Shown here: positions 27,601-40,663 of the stretch, one piece after another
Layout of the letters: every line of letters starts with the position of its first letter
Numbering within the stretch: the first letter of the stretch is position 1
DNA from: Tetrahymena thermophila SB210
Lineage: Eukaryota > Ciliophora > Oligohymenophorea > Hymenostomatida > Tetrahymenidae
NCBI RefSeq assembly: GCF_000189635.1
Contig: NW_002476241.1
Location: 62,001-126,000 of the forward strand
Direction of reading: 5' to 3'
Length of the DNA stretch: 64,000 nt
Made by a program: the position numbers and the translations under genes
The notes under the pieces: generated by a model
Told to the model about the DNA's origin: nothing
Database searches by the model: none
The model's input: only the letters and a program-made list of their open reading frames with translations

Positions 27601-28906
27601 CTTCTCCTTGACCTCTTAGCTCGTTAGCACTTTTCAAACGTTTGTGTTAGGAATTAGGGTCATTTTCATTTTCGCTGCTTTTCTTTTTAGCTCTTTTGTT
27701 ATTTTGACCAAGAGGAAGCAAAGAGTAGACCAAGACTGGTGAGAATTGATTTTCGAAATTTCCTATACCCAATTAACCTTTTAAATTCAAACCCCATGCA
27801 TACACTTCTCCTTATGCTGTATTTATTTAATTAAAAAATTACTTAATTTAATAATTATTGAATGAGTGAACAGATCAGCTAAAAATGAAAAAATTAACTG
27901 AATTTCTTTAATTTAATTAAAATTTACTTGTTAATGCAAATGTGTGATCTGAGCCGCAACTTACCATGCTAATTTTAACATCTTTTAAACCCTTTTAAAA
28001 ATAAAAATATTGATAAAAAATGATATTATATTAAGGAAAGCAAATATTTACAGGAATAGGAGTTGGTTTATTTAAGTAGCTGACTCCTTCAATACCTAAT
28101 TAGCCATAAGCATTGCTACCACAAGCGTAAAGTTCTTATTTATCTATTTATATTAATAATAATAATATTTGTAAATAAGTAGTACTAACTAACTAACAAC
28201 TATATTTTTCTAACTACTATTTGAATATTTAAAAGGATTCATTTTTTACATAAATCAATTAAATATTCAATTAAACAAATTATTTTCAAATAAAATTACG
28301 GTCAATAATCATAGTGTGATTCTCACCAGCACTTACACTTATAACACGATTACCAAATGCCCTGAATTATAATTTTTTTACTTTATTTAATTGTCAATTA
28401 AGTTAAGAAATAATTTACTAGATTGCATTATTTGTTAATTTTGATGCACTCAATTAACCACATTTTGAATTACCCCACCCAGTTAAGAAAAATGTATCCA
28501 ATTAAGGTTGGTAATTTCCACCACTCTAACTGCGTGAAAGACCAACTTTATCTCTTCGAGGAGATTTAGATTGATCTGTATTGAGGCGATATGAAAGAGG
28601 CTGTTATTGAGTTTATGAAAAATTAGGTTATTGTGGAATCTATTGCTAGGATGACTATTGTAAAAATTAAGCTTATTACTACCCTTGGTAGGCCATAAAT
28701 TAAGCTGAAAAATTTTCTTTTTATTCAAGCATTTGCAATTGCTATTATTATTATAAGAGCTATTGTTAAGACTATTGTTGTATTGCTTGTTGTTATATTT
28801 GTTGTTAAACTAATTAAGATTATTGCTATTGCTGTTATTATTATTAAGGCTGACGAGGCCATCTCTGGCTGTCTTGGGTCACTTCACCTACATATTACTT
28901 ATTCAT
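24637..28906 (-). CDS. RCC1-repeat, coiled-coil, TKL-type protein kinase
   Basis: The start (ATG 28906) opens a Gln-rich tail whose glutamines are mostly TAA/TAG. RCC1-type repeats follow: [62 protein letters not shown] and FGWGSNAFG, each with glycine-rich turns, so a beta-propeller is likely. A charged coiled coil (about 26030-26330) links to a C-terminal kinase domain. The kinase has a glycine loop [13 protein letters not shown] lysine, hinge EYC, catalytic loop HRDLK (about 25275), DFG (about 25160), and [18 protein letters not shown] (about 24960-25060). Catalytic residues are all present, so it should be active; the sequence is of the tyrosine-kinase-like (Raf/MLK/CTR1-type) Ser/Thr group. 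Stop TGA is at 24637-24639. RCC1 domains commonly dock chromatin, small GTPases or cilia proteins; the target here is unknown. Multiple introns interrupt both halves. Confidence 0.85.
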
Positions 28907-31015
28907 TTAATAATTAATTCGCTTATTTCTTAGTCAATGGATCTATAGAACTCTAAACAGAAATTTTATTTACTCCTTTGTTGTAATTAATACTCTTTTT
29001 CTTTCTTTCAATATTTTATAAATTTTTTGTCGTTTGTAAAAATATTAATTTTTTTCAAAATTTTTAGTTTTTAATTTAAAGAAGAGAATTTTTCATCTGC
29101 ATTTAATAGTTCAATCATTAATTCATTCATTCATACATTCTTTCACATTCTTATAGTTAGATAGATTGATAGATAGATGTAAGATTTATTGATTAATTAT
29201 TAACCTTCATCTACACAAGTAAATACTTTATTTAATGGTTTATATGTATAAGAAACACTTTTAAATGAATAATTTAATGTTTTTTTAACAATACATCTTT
29301 AAACGATAAGGAATTCGAACAACCATAAAATTAATTCCTTCATATAAAGCAAGAAAAATAGATATCGCTAAATAGAGAGAGTTTGATTGAATTATATAAA
29401 ACACAGAAATATCAACTGTCTAATTAATTGACTAACCGAAGAATCTTTAAATATTAAAAAATTACAAAGTAAATTAAAATAAAATATTTTGTATTCTTTG
29501 AATTCTAAATTTATAAAAAAAAAATTATTATTTAAGTCATTAAGCTTATCTAATAAAAGTTTTAATTAAAATTAGATTTTTCAAATTAAAAAGAGTTATA
29601 AAATGATTTAATTGAATATCCTTATTATTTTATAAATATTTGTTGAATTAAATTCATATTTATAAGAAGTTTATTTTTAAAAATGAAAGATGGTTTTAAG
29701 AGAAAAAATTTTATTTAATTTAAATGTAAAATTAAAAAATAAATTAAATTTTGATTTAGCAATTCAGTTAAGATTCATATTTTTATATTTCAAATATCTT
29801 TTATGCAATTTATTTATTTGGAATAACAATTTTTTATCAAAAATCAAGGACAAACAATGAAAAGAATTTAATGAATAAATATCTTTATTGAAGTTCATTG
29901 AATAATATAAATAAAATGGTTGAAATGTTTGTTTTGTCTTTATTTAATAGTTTATTAAATATTATTTACATAGATATATAGAAAAATAATTAACAAAAAT
30001 TATTATTTTATGTGTTTAAAAATTGAAACGCTAAATAAGAATTTGCCAACATATTTTTTTGTGTTTTTTGAGCGTTTATGAGCTATCTCTAAAATTAAAA
30101 ACATTAAAATAAAAATATTTTGTGAAAAAAAAATTACTAAGTTTTATTTTTGAAGACTTACTTTAAAGATTTTATTTAAATGAATTATTTAGTAATTAAT
30201 TAAATTTTGAATTTTAAATTTTGCTTTTTAAAAATAAAATGTTAAGTTAACAAATATGAATTTAGGTAATAATATTTGTTTGATACTTTAAATAAATTAA
30301 TATTTTATTAATTGAATAAATAATTCAAGATTTTAATTAGTGCAAATTTTTGCTTAGATTTTTTTAAATAGAATCAAACTCATTTTTAAGTTAAATTAAA
30401 TTTTTAATAGAGGTTATTAAGTTTAATTTCAATATTATATGTTTTAAATTTAATTATTGTAAAATATTTTGTAAATATGATGGAATATAATATTCATTTT
30501 TTGAATTAGGGAAATAGAAAATATATGTTAATTTAAAATAAATGATATGATTTTAATATTAACTTAACATGAGAGTTAGTCATGCTTAATAAATGCAACA
30601 TAAGTAAAAGATAAAGGACATTAAAATTTGTAATAATATGGTAAACGAAATACATGCTTTTATTTAAAAAAAATAGATGTTGCTCGCATACAATCATCAA
30701 TAAATGCGAATAGTTATTTAAAGAAAATGAAAGTTGATTATGAATGGGCTGAAAGATCTTCTTGTAGAATTGAATGAAAATCGAATAAAAATGACTATCA
30801 AAATACAAAGAAAAAGAAGAGCTAAAGATAATTAGTATTAATTTAATTTTTGCTCGATGGGGAAATTTATTGATAAAAGGAGAGAAGAAAAAAGTGTGCG
30901 TGCAGATTAGAAAGATATCAAAATAAAAAGCAAAAAGATTATTTGAAGGGATAAAAAAAGTATTAGTAATAATAAAACAAATTAAAAGAAAAACAAGTAT
31001 ATTAGGAGAGAAAAG
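28907..31015. other. Long intergenic region between divergent kinase and eL13 genes
   Basis: About 2.1 kb of AT-rich DNA that must contain both divergent promoters. There are short GATA/GATT-type runs near 29110-29180. The part nearest eL13 (30550-31015) has a purine-rich plus strand; an open frame there (about 30657-30777) encodes a charged peptide (ends AERSSCRIE) that could be an unrecognised exon or chance. The complementary 166-residue open frame is treated as a shadow. Confidence 0.45.
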
Positions 31016-33144
31016 ATGAAGCACAACAATCAATTACCCGTTGCCTAATTAAGAAAGCATTAATAATTCAGAATTAAAACTTTCTTCAACCAAGCTGCCT
31101 AAAAGAAGGCTAGATTACATGCCAGAAGAGCTTAAGCCGCCGCTGTCTTCCCCAGACCTACTGAAAAGTTACAACCTGTTGTTAGAAAGCAAACCCAAAG
31201 GTGAATATCTATCATTCAATCCAAATTAAATCACAAACCGATCACCATTTTTTTCTTAAAAATTATTGATTCAAAATACAAATATGCATTTTACTTTTTC
31301 ATTTTACAATTTCCATCGAACTCTAAAAGATGGGACAGCTTCCCATGCAATTGTATTTTTTTACAGTTCGTTTTAACCAAATAAATGCTGGTCAATCGCT
31401 CAGTCAATAAATCAATCAATTAAAGAGTCAATTAAATAAAAAAATCACTAGAATTAGGGTAACTTAATCGAATAGATATTTCATTCTTAAGTTAGCAGAT
31501 GAATTTAAAATTGTAATAGAAATATAATTAAATGCGGAATACTTTTTAACAAAATGGAATTCAATCATAACCTGTATTGCGGAAATCTAGTAAAGTAGAT
31601 TTAGCTTCTGATTTATCTGATTGTTAGATTTGAAATATCATCAGCCTTTAATTAGGTTTTAACTAAATAAATGTAAATAACACAATTTAGGTATTCTAAA
31701 ACTTCTCAATAAAGAATATAATCAGTAGACATTATGCCAACATATTTAGCAAAGAATATAAAAGCAATTTATGTATACAGTAGATCGATTAATTGATTAG
31801 GTAGGGAGTCTTAGCGTCAATCAAAGATCAAGTAGATCATTTGGTTTCTAATAAATTTAAGCAAGCTAAATTATAAAATATCTAAATACAAATTTAAAAA
31901 GACGAAATTATCAAAACTCATAAATGAATGATGATGAAATAATTTAAATAGAGCAACTTGTAATATTTGTTCAATGAAAAAAAAATATGCAAAATAAAGC
32001 CGCCAAATATTTAAAAATTTAGGCATGTTAGGGTACATTAAATACTCATTTATCAAAACTCAAATAAACCTTATTGATTGAATGAAATAATTACTTGCAT
32101 AATAATTAAAATTGATTGATTCATGATAATGACTGTTTAATTGATTGATTGAAGCTGAAATATTTAGGAATTGAATATAATTGTAAAAACAATTTAAATT
32201 CTACAAAAAAGTTTAATAAGGTTAAAACTAAAAGTAAATATAATCCATTCATTTAAAGTTTAATCTTTAAATTAAGTGAAATCATGCATATTATTTTTGA
32301 ATGCTTTACAAAATTAAATCGCAATAAAAATAAGAATAAAAATAAATACTGATTGGTTTAAACTTCAATTATTTATTAATAAATTTTACTCATCTATTTT
32401 CTATTAAATTTAGATACAACAAGTCCACCAAGCTCGGAAGAGGTTTCACCTTACAAGAATTGAAGGCTGCCGGTATCTCTGCCGCTTTTGCCTAATCTAT
32501 TGGTATCAAGGTTGACCACAGAAGAAAGAACAGATGTCAAGAATCTCTTGAATTAAACAAGAAGAGACTTTTGGCTTACGTTAGCAAGCTCGTTCTCTTC
32601 CCTAGGTAAATAAAGAAACATTAATAAATTTTATTAGCAAATATAAAGAAATAGGCATAGTATTTTTGTATATATCATTTAAATACCTTCAAATAATTTA
32701 CAAGTTAAGCAATTAGATTATGAATTTTAATCTAAAAATTTTAACTTACTTACCATTTTATTTGATTTGTATTTTAACTGAGCAAAAATACTTACTGAAT
32801 ATATATATATATATTTATATGCAAACTAGCCTAAAGATATTTGCAAGAAATTAATATCTGTAATATGGCAATTTCTTATCTTTATTTTTAATAAAAATAG
32901 ACACTAAGGTAAGGCCAAGAAGGGTTTAGTTAATGACACCGCTGACACCAGCAGTGCTGCTCAAAACGCCTTATAAACCTCTGTTCCTCTTCCCTCTGTC
33001 TCCAAGAGAGAAAAGGCTGTTTCCAACATCGCTGAACTCAGAAAGAAGAAGGTTTACAGAATCATCAGACAAGAAAAGACCAACCAAAAGTGGGATGGAA
33101 AGAGAAAGGCTAAAGCTCAAGCTGCCGCTGAACCCAAGGCATGA
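31016..33144 (+). CDS. RPL13: 60S ribosomal protein eL13 (L13)
   Basis: Three exons, 31016-31200, 32414-32605 and 32901-33144, give 621 coding bases, 206 residues, close to the usual eL13 length (about 200-211). Splicing is GT..AG and restores the family sequence: HFHK-type start replaced by [34 protein letters not shown], then [42 protein letters not shown] and the basic C-terminus ending PKA then TGA. eL13 is a structural protein of the large cytoplasmic ribosomal subunit. GC content is far above the surroundings, as expected for a highly expressed gene, and several glutamines are TAA or TAG, fixing the genetic code. Intron 1 is 1,213 bases, long for this organism; intron 2 is 295. Confidence 0.96.
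31201..32413 (+). other. Unusually long first intron of eL13
   Basis: The intron runs from GTGAAT (31201) to the TTTAG before 32414. It is much longer than the 50-300-base introns elsewhere in the window. I looked for an intron-encoded box C/D or H/ACA snoRNA: an ATGATGATG run occurs near 31930 but lacks a matching CTGA at the right distance, so none is called. Confidence 0.75.
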
Positions 33145-34072
33145 GTTTGATAATAAAACTATCTTAAAATATATAAATAATTATTGTCAATATTATAATA
33201 CTATCCCATATTTTATCTTTGATTTTTATGTACAAATCAAGAATTTTTATTTAAACTAATAAAACTTATCCTTATTGCTCACTTAATCAAAAATCTTCTT
33301 TTGTATGTTTCATTCATTATACTAAACAATCATAATAAATATATCTTTATAATCAATGTTCTTCAATCATAATAAGAGATATTTATTTTTAGTTTGCCAA
33401 AAGATCTTTTCTTCAAAAATTAAAAATACAAATTAATTAAAAATATAAATAATGCAAATTTCTTTAGGTAAATTAGATCTTAAAATTCAACATAAAATAA
33501 TTGTTTGTTTTATCAAATCTAAACATTCTTTTAATTTATATTAAATTTATCAAATTTGTATTTATTTATATAAAAATTGATAACTGGCATAGCTATTTAT
33601 TACAATTAAATTCTAAAATCCAATTTCATGATATTTAATTGTATCAATATCTTATTAGTTTATTAAAAATTTTATTTTATTAGAAAGCTAAAAAATTTGA
33701 AACATAGCTAAAAAATAAGAAAATATATATCAATTTGCCTGAAATTGAAAATAAATAATTATATAAAAATAAATTATTATTATTCGTGTATGTAGCCTTG
33801 AAAAAAGGCAGTACCTTAGGGTACTATATATATATATATATCAATTAAAATTTTATTTGAAAATCAAAAAGAAAGTGAAAGAAAGAAAGGAAAGTCATTG
33901 ATAGTATAATCATAAAGTAAGTATTGTTAGATTAATATGAATAATATTTAATATTATTTAACATTTGAATTTCTCTTTGTTATTTAATTTATAAAATATA
34001 ATTCAATATTTGTTTAAATTACATTTATTTGTTTATTGATTGTTGTTATTATAATATATAAACAAACTAATT
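33145..34072. other. Spacer between convergent eL13 and the acidic-protein gene
   Basis: AT-rich 3' flanks of two convergent genes. The only distinctive content is a pair of adjacent perfect hairpins at 33795-33825, followed by a TA dinucleotide run to about 33841. Confidence 0.55.
33795..33825. other. Two adjacent hairpins followed by a TA run
   Basis: GCCTT (33795-33799) pairs with AAGGC (33805-33809) around a five-base loop. Immediately next, AGTACC (33810-33815) pairs perfectly with GGTACT (33820-33825) around TTAG. A run of TA follows. Two abutting stems with GC pairs in such AT-rich DNA suggest a structured RNA or a transcript-end element, but no known family was recognised. Confidence 0.35.
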
Positions 34073-37000
34073 TCACTTTGCATTTTCATTGTGTTCTGTT
34101 ATATTTTTTTCGGAAATTTTATTTTATCTCGGTTTAATTTTACTGAAATTAAATGGGTTGCTCACATATGGCGAGGGTTTTTCTGTAATTTTTTTCATAG
34201 CTTCAGTTTGTGAAATAATTTTATCAGGTTGCTAAAATACAAAGTTACTATTTGAATAGGATTTGCTTTTATTGTGACTTATATTTTTGTAGACTTAACT
34301 GCTTTTTGTATAATCAAAATCACTTGTATTATATGATTAGCAATTAGAAATAAACGGGGAAGTCATTTATGATTAAAAGGAACTGCTATTTTTTTTTGAA
34401 TTTATCCTAGAATTAACAGTAGAGTTGCTAGATTAATGTTTTAATTAATTTTTATTGATACTAAAATCTGAATCATAAACATTGAAAATTTTCTTTAGTT
34501 ATTCCAAGCTTTTCATATTCTTAACCTTAATAGACTCAAGTTTTTAATTAATACTGTTCTATATTTTATCTATTTATTTTTTATAAAATTTCTTTTTTTA
34601 ATGTCAAGAGTTATAAAAAAAATTACCTGCAACTATGTAGTCTTTGTTGTTATTCTTTATATCTTATTATTTTAGAGTATCAATTTAAACTTTATAAGCT
34701 GAATTATTTTCTAAATTGCTAGGCTGTTTATTCGTTTCTTCTCCATTTTATTTTCCGATGTTTAAAATTTATTTTTGTTTTACGGAATCCAAAACGCTTT
34801 TAATTTCTTAAACCTACTCACTAATACTTGAATTTCGTGTAAATTTAGAGTAAATAGCATTTATTTACTAGCTTTTTAACGAAAGACTCATTGATTACTT
34901 TATTTCATTTGTTTACTTTTTCTCAATTTCTTATATATTCTTAGTTTATTCTTGAGGTTAAGTGCATTATGTTGTTTAAGATGTTGGTTTGTATTTTTTT
35001 CTCTCAAAGTCTTACAATTTTTAGAAGTATTTTGCAGTTTGCAATCCTTTAGGAAGCTCTAATTTGCTGTTTTTTTTAATCAGATTAACACTGCTGCTAT
35101 TTTTCCCAACTATTTTTATAAAAAAATTATTTTTTCAAAGAATGTTAAATGTTTAAGATAATTTTTACGGATAAATATTTTTTGCAAAAAGAAGGCATCG
35201 TTATGAAACGTCTTGAGGTTTTCTACAAAGTAATCTTAGTTTTTCAAATCTTTATAGTAATTTTCTTCAGCTTCAACATATTTTTAAAATTATTGCTCTA
35301 TAGGTGACAGGTTTTCAAAATCAAATAACTTTTACTGTTATTTTTTCTAAAAATCTAGATTGAGAGAGTTTAAAGACTGATTATTTTCGACTTTGTTTTA
35401 TACTGATTATATCTCATTTTTAACATTCATTCTTTAAGAATCAATAAAATCAGCTTCCTTTTTATCTTTATTCCTCTTATTTTCTTAGAAAACCTAAATT
35501 TGATTTTAAACACTTTTTTTAGATTTAATAGTTTTATTTAGTTCATTTTTCTAAGTTTAATCTATTAAATTAGTAGAATTTTTTTTGTTTTATTCATTTG
35601 TGTCTATTTTTTTAAACTTAAAACTTGATTAAGACAGATTAAAATTGTTAGTTGGCTACATTCTTTGCTTGTTTTAATCAGAAAGTAAAATGATAAAATT
35701 TTTAGCTTAATCTAGCTCTTCTTTTAGAACTTCCTCCTCTTTCTTTTATTGGAATTTACTAATTGTTTATTAATTTTTTTCTTAATTTTCACCTTTAAGA
35801 CTTTAATTTGTCCCAAAGACTTAACTTTCTTCCATGATAAATGAGTCATTCATTAACTTTTAAGTTTCTTTTTAAATAAACTGTTTTTACAACGACGATG
35901 AAATAGACATTTAATCCATGTAAGCTTATCTAAATTTGGAAGAATGGTCACTTGGTGTTATAGGACTGAAACATTATTTCCATGTATTCAATTTTTCAAA
36001 TACTTTTTCCTCTTCTTCTTGGTCTTCATTGAAATTATCATCATCTTCATCCTCTCCATCGTCTTATTGCACTTTATCAGAGCTTTCTTTTATTTTATCA
36101 TTTAAGAGCTATTCTCGTTACTTTTTAAACTAAAGTGTTTTTTCTGCTTAACTAATAAATGATTGCAGTTATTGTTTGTTAAAATCCAAGTAGTGAGCTT
36201 TTATAAGTCCTTTTCTGTTTTCCTCCAGATGATCTAAAGTGAAATAATTTAATTATTAAATATAAAAATATCTAAATAAATTAAGTTACTTTTCTAAAAA
36301 TATCTTTTTATATACGCAAAAATGTACTTTTCTGAGTCAATTACTTCTTTAATAGTAATTTTAAAATTTTTAATTGACCTTTTTTGCAATTATAAAATGA
36401 TAAATTAGCCTAAAATTGATTATTCTTCATATTTGAATAGCAAAGCTTGTTCTTCTCTTTCATCTTAATCGATTTCGTCAGTCTCATCATAGATTATTGA
36501 ATTTAATGGAGACTCATTAATCTTGCTTAAGTATTTACTATTTTTAGAATTACTATCACAATCACTTAAGTCAGAGGAAGATTTTGAAGACAAAGATTTT
36601 TTTGATAATTGACTGTCTTCTTCTTCTGTATTTTAGCTATTTTAGGCTATTTCTATACTATTTCTCTAACTTTAAAATGAAATACTCTTATTCACTTTCA
36701 TTAGAGGTGTTTCCTTACATTCGTTTTCGATTATACTTTTTATTTTAAATATTCGTTAATTATTTATTTTATTTCAAGAAAATTTGATTAAAATAATAAA
36801 AAGGAGATTAAATAAAATACTTTTGACTGTTTTTGTCTTAAATTTTACTTTCACTATCTTAATTTGTCATAACCAAACTGTTAGTTGCATGCAAACCTTA
36901 GATTTCTAATTTGAGGGAAAATTTTTTATCTTTTTTTGGTGTTTTGGATGAGGATTCTTCTTTTTATAAGATATAATGAGGATTTTTAAAGGGTGAATAT

Positions 37001-37754
37001 TAAGAAAGTCTCCTGCTTCCATGAGGTGTTTTTCCTTGTGGTTAAAGTTTCTGCTTTTTAGAATAAGCAAAAAGTTGTTCATAATTAGAGAGAATCATAT
37101 TAAATTGTTTGAAATATTCGTAAGTATTAAAACACTTCTCAATGACTTCAATGATATCATCCTTACTCAAAAAGAATCTAATTAAAATATCCTATTTTAT
37201 TTATTGTCGTCATTAAAACTTATATTTTATTAAAATTTATAATAAAAAAAATAATTTACATTAGATGTTAAATCTATTATTTGTTCAATGACAGATAAGT
37301 TAAAACTTTTAGGGAATACGAAAGACAAAGTTTATTTTAATTCAACCGTAGTTAATGGGAAATAATTGTGTTATTCCATAAAGAAAAAGAATTTTTCTTT
37401 GCTACTAAGGCCATTTTTTGTGTCTTCATCATAGTTATTTTAATTTTAAAGAAAATTTATTAGATTCTTTTGGAGTGTAATAGATGAAGAATGGTTTTTG
37501 AATTTTTTCTTATTGTTAAATTATTCAAATATTTTCTTTTTCATAAAACCTTTTTGGTATTTATCAAGAATTAAATCAATTTTTTCAAATTTATCAAATG
37601 AAGTATCACTTTCAACTCTGATATCTCCCTTTTCATTTACATCGTCAATTAAGCGTTTATGTCTACCAAGAGTCAGCAAAAGAAAATATAAAGCATTTAC
37701 TAAAATAGTTTCTAATTCATTTTTTAACTCTGTTGCTTTGTCTAATTCTAACAT
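34073..37754 (-). CDS. Large acidic Q/N/S-rich protein, function unknown
   Basis: The frame opens at ATG 37754 (MLELDKATELKNELETILVN) and ends at TGA 34073-34075 after about 1,000 codons, with GT..AG introns; one near 35112-35171 repairs the only in-frame TGA. The first about 170 residues look folded (hydrophobic ALYFLLLTLGRHKRLIDD, then two helical segments with KFFFFMEYHNYFP). The rest is low-complexity: Ser/Gln/Asn-rich, with an acidic run DDGEDEDDDN (about 36030-36060) and coiled-coil stretches of Lys/Glu/Gln. Phosphorylatable S/T patches are frequent. I do not recognise a family; a cytoskeletal or nuclear scaffold role would fit composition but is a guess. It is the first of four same-strand genes, with only 163 bases to the next. 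Confidence 0.65.
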
Positions 37755-37917
37755 TAGACATTATTACTCATCCTTTTATTAATTTTGTATTATTTTCTTT
37801 TTCAAATCCAATGACCCCTTTTAATAAAATATTAATTATTATTCATTTGTATAAATAATAAATAATTAAATAATAAATACTTTTTAAAAAATATATTCTA
37901 AATAATAAGTTTATAAT

Positions 37918-39984
37918 TCAATCATTAATTAAAAAATAATTGAGGATAATCCTGATAAACAAACTACATTTTTCATTCATAAATTTAAATTTATAATAAA
38001 ACAATTAATTTTTAAATAAAAAATCAATAAATATTTTTACAATTTCTGCTTCTGATATTGATTTGTATATTTCCTAGATTTATGAATCCAAGTTTCTGAT
38101 TTCTACATTTTGTTGGATTTTTTGTTTTTGCAAAAACTCAAATTAACTCTGTAGACTTTAATTTTATAGAACCAATTACTGGTAAATTTATATTAAATCA
38201 TCTATTAGTTTAGAAGGATTATTTTCACAAAACCTATTTATCTTATCAACCTTTCTGTTTCTTTCCTTTTTATTAATAAAAAATGAATAGATTTTTTTAT
38301 ATTAATTGTAAAAATAAATGTTCAAATTACTATTTGCAGAGAATTCTATCTATGGATCTTAGATTCTTGCTTAATCTTTATAATTTAATTTTAGATAAAT
38401 CTCTAAGGCTTAGGAGAATTTTGGCTACTGCGATTTGTGAGTGAGTCTAAGTCGTCTATACTGGTAATATCGTTTTTTTGAATACTCTTATTTAATGCAA
38501 AAGTAAATTTTGTCATCCTACTTCTTGAAGTTCTCATTGGTGTCTATGGAGAACTTAGGTATCTTTACTGTATTTCTTCCTCATTTAAATTTATTTTTCT
38601 ATCTAAAAAAATCCTTTTTTATATAAAAAAGTTATAAGCAAACAAAAAATTTATTAATAGCTCATTTTTTATTTTTTACTCACTTAATTTGGCTAAAGCA
38701 TCTATATTTTATTCAACATAGCAAGAAAGTTGTTTTTGTTCGTAAAGAAATATTTTTTAATCTTCTAAATTTTCAATTGTTGATAGCTGACTTTTCTTCT
38801 ACTCACTTAAAAAATCAATTTTGATTAATATCTCACACACCTTCTTTTTTTATTGTAGCAACTCTTGCTTCTCTTCATCATAAATTTATTTTTTCGCTTC
38901 CAGTGTTTCCTACTCAGTCTCTTGCAGTATTTTCAGTTGGTTGTTTTTATAGTTTAGATTGTTTTGAGAAACTTGCTTTATTTTAAATTAAAAAATAACT
39001 CTTTATCAATTTAATAAAAGCAGATGAAAGAATACCATTTGTTGCCTGGAAAGAGTAATGTTCTCAACTAAGTTCTAGTATCTATTATCAGCCATATTTA
39101 TTAATTCTTTCAATTCAGAAATCTTCTTTCGAATGTAATTCTTTTTTAGAATGCATTTTTTAAATGTTTATTAATTTATACTTATTAAAATTTTACACAG
39201 ACTGTTTCATATTTTTTGACTTAGAATTTATATTAATCGTTGGTAGAATTTTCAAAAATAGCTTCTTTTTCAGCACTCTCTATTTAATTTTAAATATCAG
39301 TATATCTTTGTTTCAAGTAATCTAATTGAGACTATTCCTTTTGAATAGATTGGTTATCTATTTATTGTTCGCTCACCTACTTTATTATTTCTGGATTATT
39401 TTTATTCTATAGAAGGCTGTCAAATATTGAATCCATAGTTAGCTACTTTTTCGACTATATCATCTCCTCTGTAAATGCAGGATATATAAAAAATGAATTT
39501 TTTTTAAAGTCATCGACAGGTGATTAATTCTAAATTGGTAATAATCTCTCTGTTTGCTTTATTTCTATTGATAGTTACCTTTTAGGTAATTTATTTTTTA
39601 CTTCTTTCTTCTTTTTCTCTGTATTCTGATATTAATTCATTAAAGAAAGTGCTTGATTTTTAATCATATTATTTAAATGCTATTCCTTTTATGCATTTGA
39701 CTCAACCAAAATGTCTAGCTCTTTTTTAAACTAACAAAAAAGGATTTCACTAAGAAACCAACAAACTAAAAAATATTTTTATTTTCTATCTCAAAATTAT
39801 GATGAAATGTTACATTTTTTTCAATATCTTGCTATTAATTAATCTAGATGTGGTTGATTTCGGATGAGTAATTAGTGAATTCCTAATCAATAATTGTAAT
39901 TTTTTAATTAAGCATTTTTTTGTATTCTTCTCTCTTCGACTAGTCACTTTTGAAATAAGTCAATCTCTAAAATTGCTACCTCAT
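37918..39984 (-). CDS. Coiled-coil protein, function unknown
   Basis: The reading frame begins at ATG 39984 (MRQQFQRLTYFKSDQSKREE) and runs to TGA 37918-37920 through several short introns. Nearly the whole product is predicted helical: long heptad-like stretches such as FKKELDILVESNAQKEQHL, KQVSEQQIDNQSIQKEQSQL and LQETEQETLEAKKQI, separated by a more polar SPVDDF segment (about 39490-39530). The C-terminus (SKLIDDLIQIYQQLVLQ) is also coiled coil. No catalytic motif or membrane segment is visible. In ciliates such proteins are frequent at basal bodies and axonemes, which is only a suggestion. Its start lies about 680 bases from the SMYD stop. Confidence 0.65.
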
Positions 39985-40663
39985 ATTGTATCTTTTATAT
40001 CAATATAATAATATAAGTTAAACGAAAACAATCCTATGCAACAACAATAAAATAAGGGAATATTATATTTATCCGTTTATTTAAAAAGCAGTAGCAATTT
40101 ATTTATTTTTTTATTACTAACTTTTGATATATGTTAAATAAAAAGTAGAAATAGTTTTCAAAATTTCTAAGTGGATTAATACATCAAAAAGTCAATCAAA
40201 TTATCATAGAAAATTTAACAACTTTATAATTTAAAAATAAATAAATTAATTAATTATAAAAATTATCTTAGTAAATGAAGATACTTTTAAATTTACAACA
40301 AATTAATTTATTAATTAGTTCATTTTATATTTTATCTTAAACGTTAAATGTTTATTCATTTTATTAAAAAATAATAAAAGGCTGGATAGATTATTTATAA
40401 AATAAATATTCGTAGAATTAAAACACTTACTTAAACATTCAATAATTAATTTTTTAATTTATAAATGTTTAATTTTTTTTTTTTCAATTTAAATTGATTT
40501 ATTTTATTTTTAATTATTTCTAAATATTCTACTCATCTTTTATGCATGTAAAAGTGCTCAGATATTTTTTTTAATTTTTAAAAACTACAATGAAAGTGAA
40601 ATAGGTATTTAATTAGCATATTTATTTATTTACTTACTTTTTTTTATTTTATTTTAAAGAATA
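39985..40663. other. Intergenic AT-rich spacer
   Basis: Non-coding by composition, with long A/T runs. It contains the 5' flank of the coiled-coil gene and the 3' flank of the SMYD gene. Nothing else seen. Confidence 0.55.

Noticed and set aside
30533..31033. Minus-strand 166-residue open frame in the standard code upstream of eL13
   Set aside because: It is the complement of a purine-rich leader and overlaps the eL13 start codon; the product is a featureless Phe/Leu/Ile/His-rich string, as expected from reverse translation of A/G-rich DNA.
31925..32060. ATGATGATG box-C-like run in the eL13 intron
   Set aside because: No CTGA box D or terminal stem at a suitable distance on either strand, so a C/D snoRNA cannot be supported.
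32933..33259. Plus-strand 108-residue open frame over eL13 exon 3
   Set aside because: It is an out-of-frame shadow; the correct frame continues eL13 and stops at 33142-33144.
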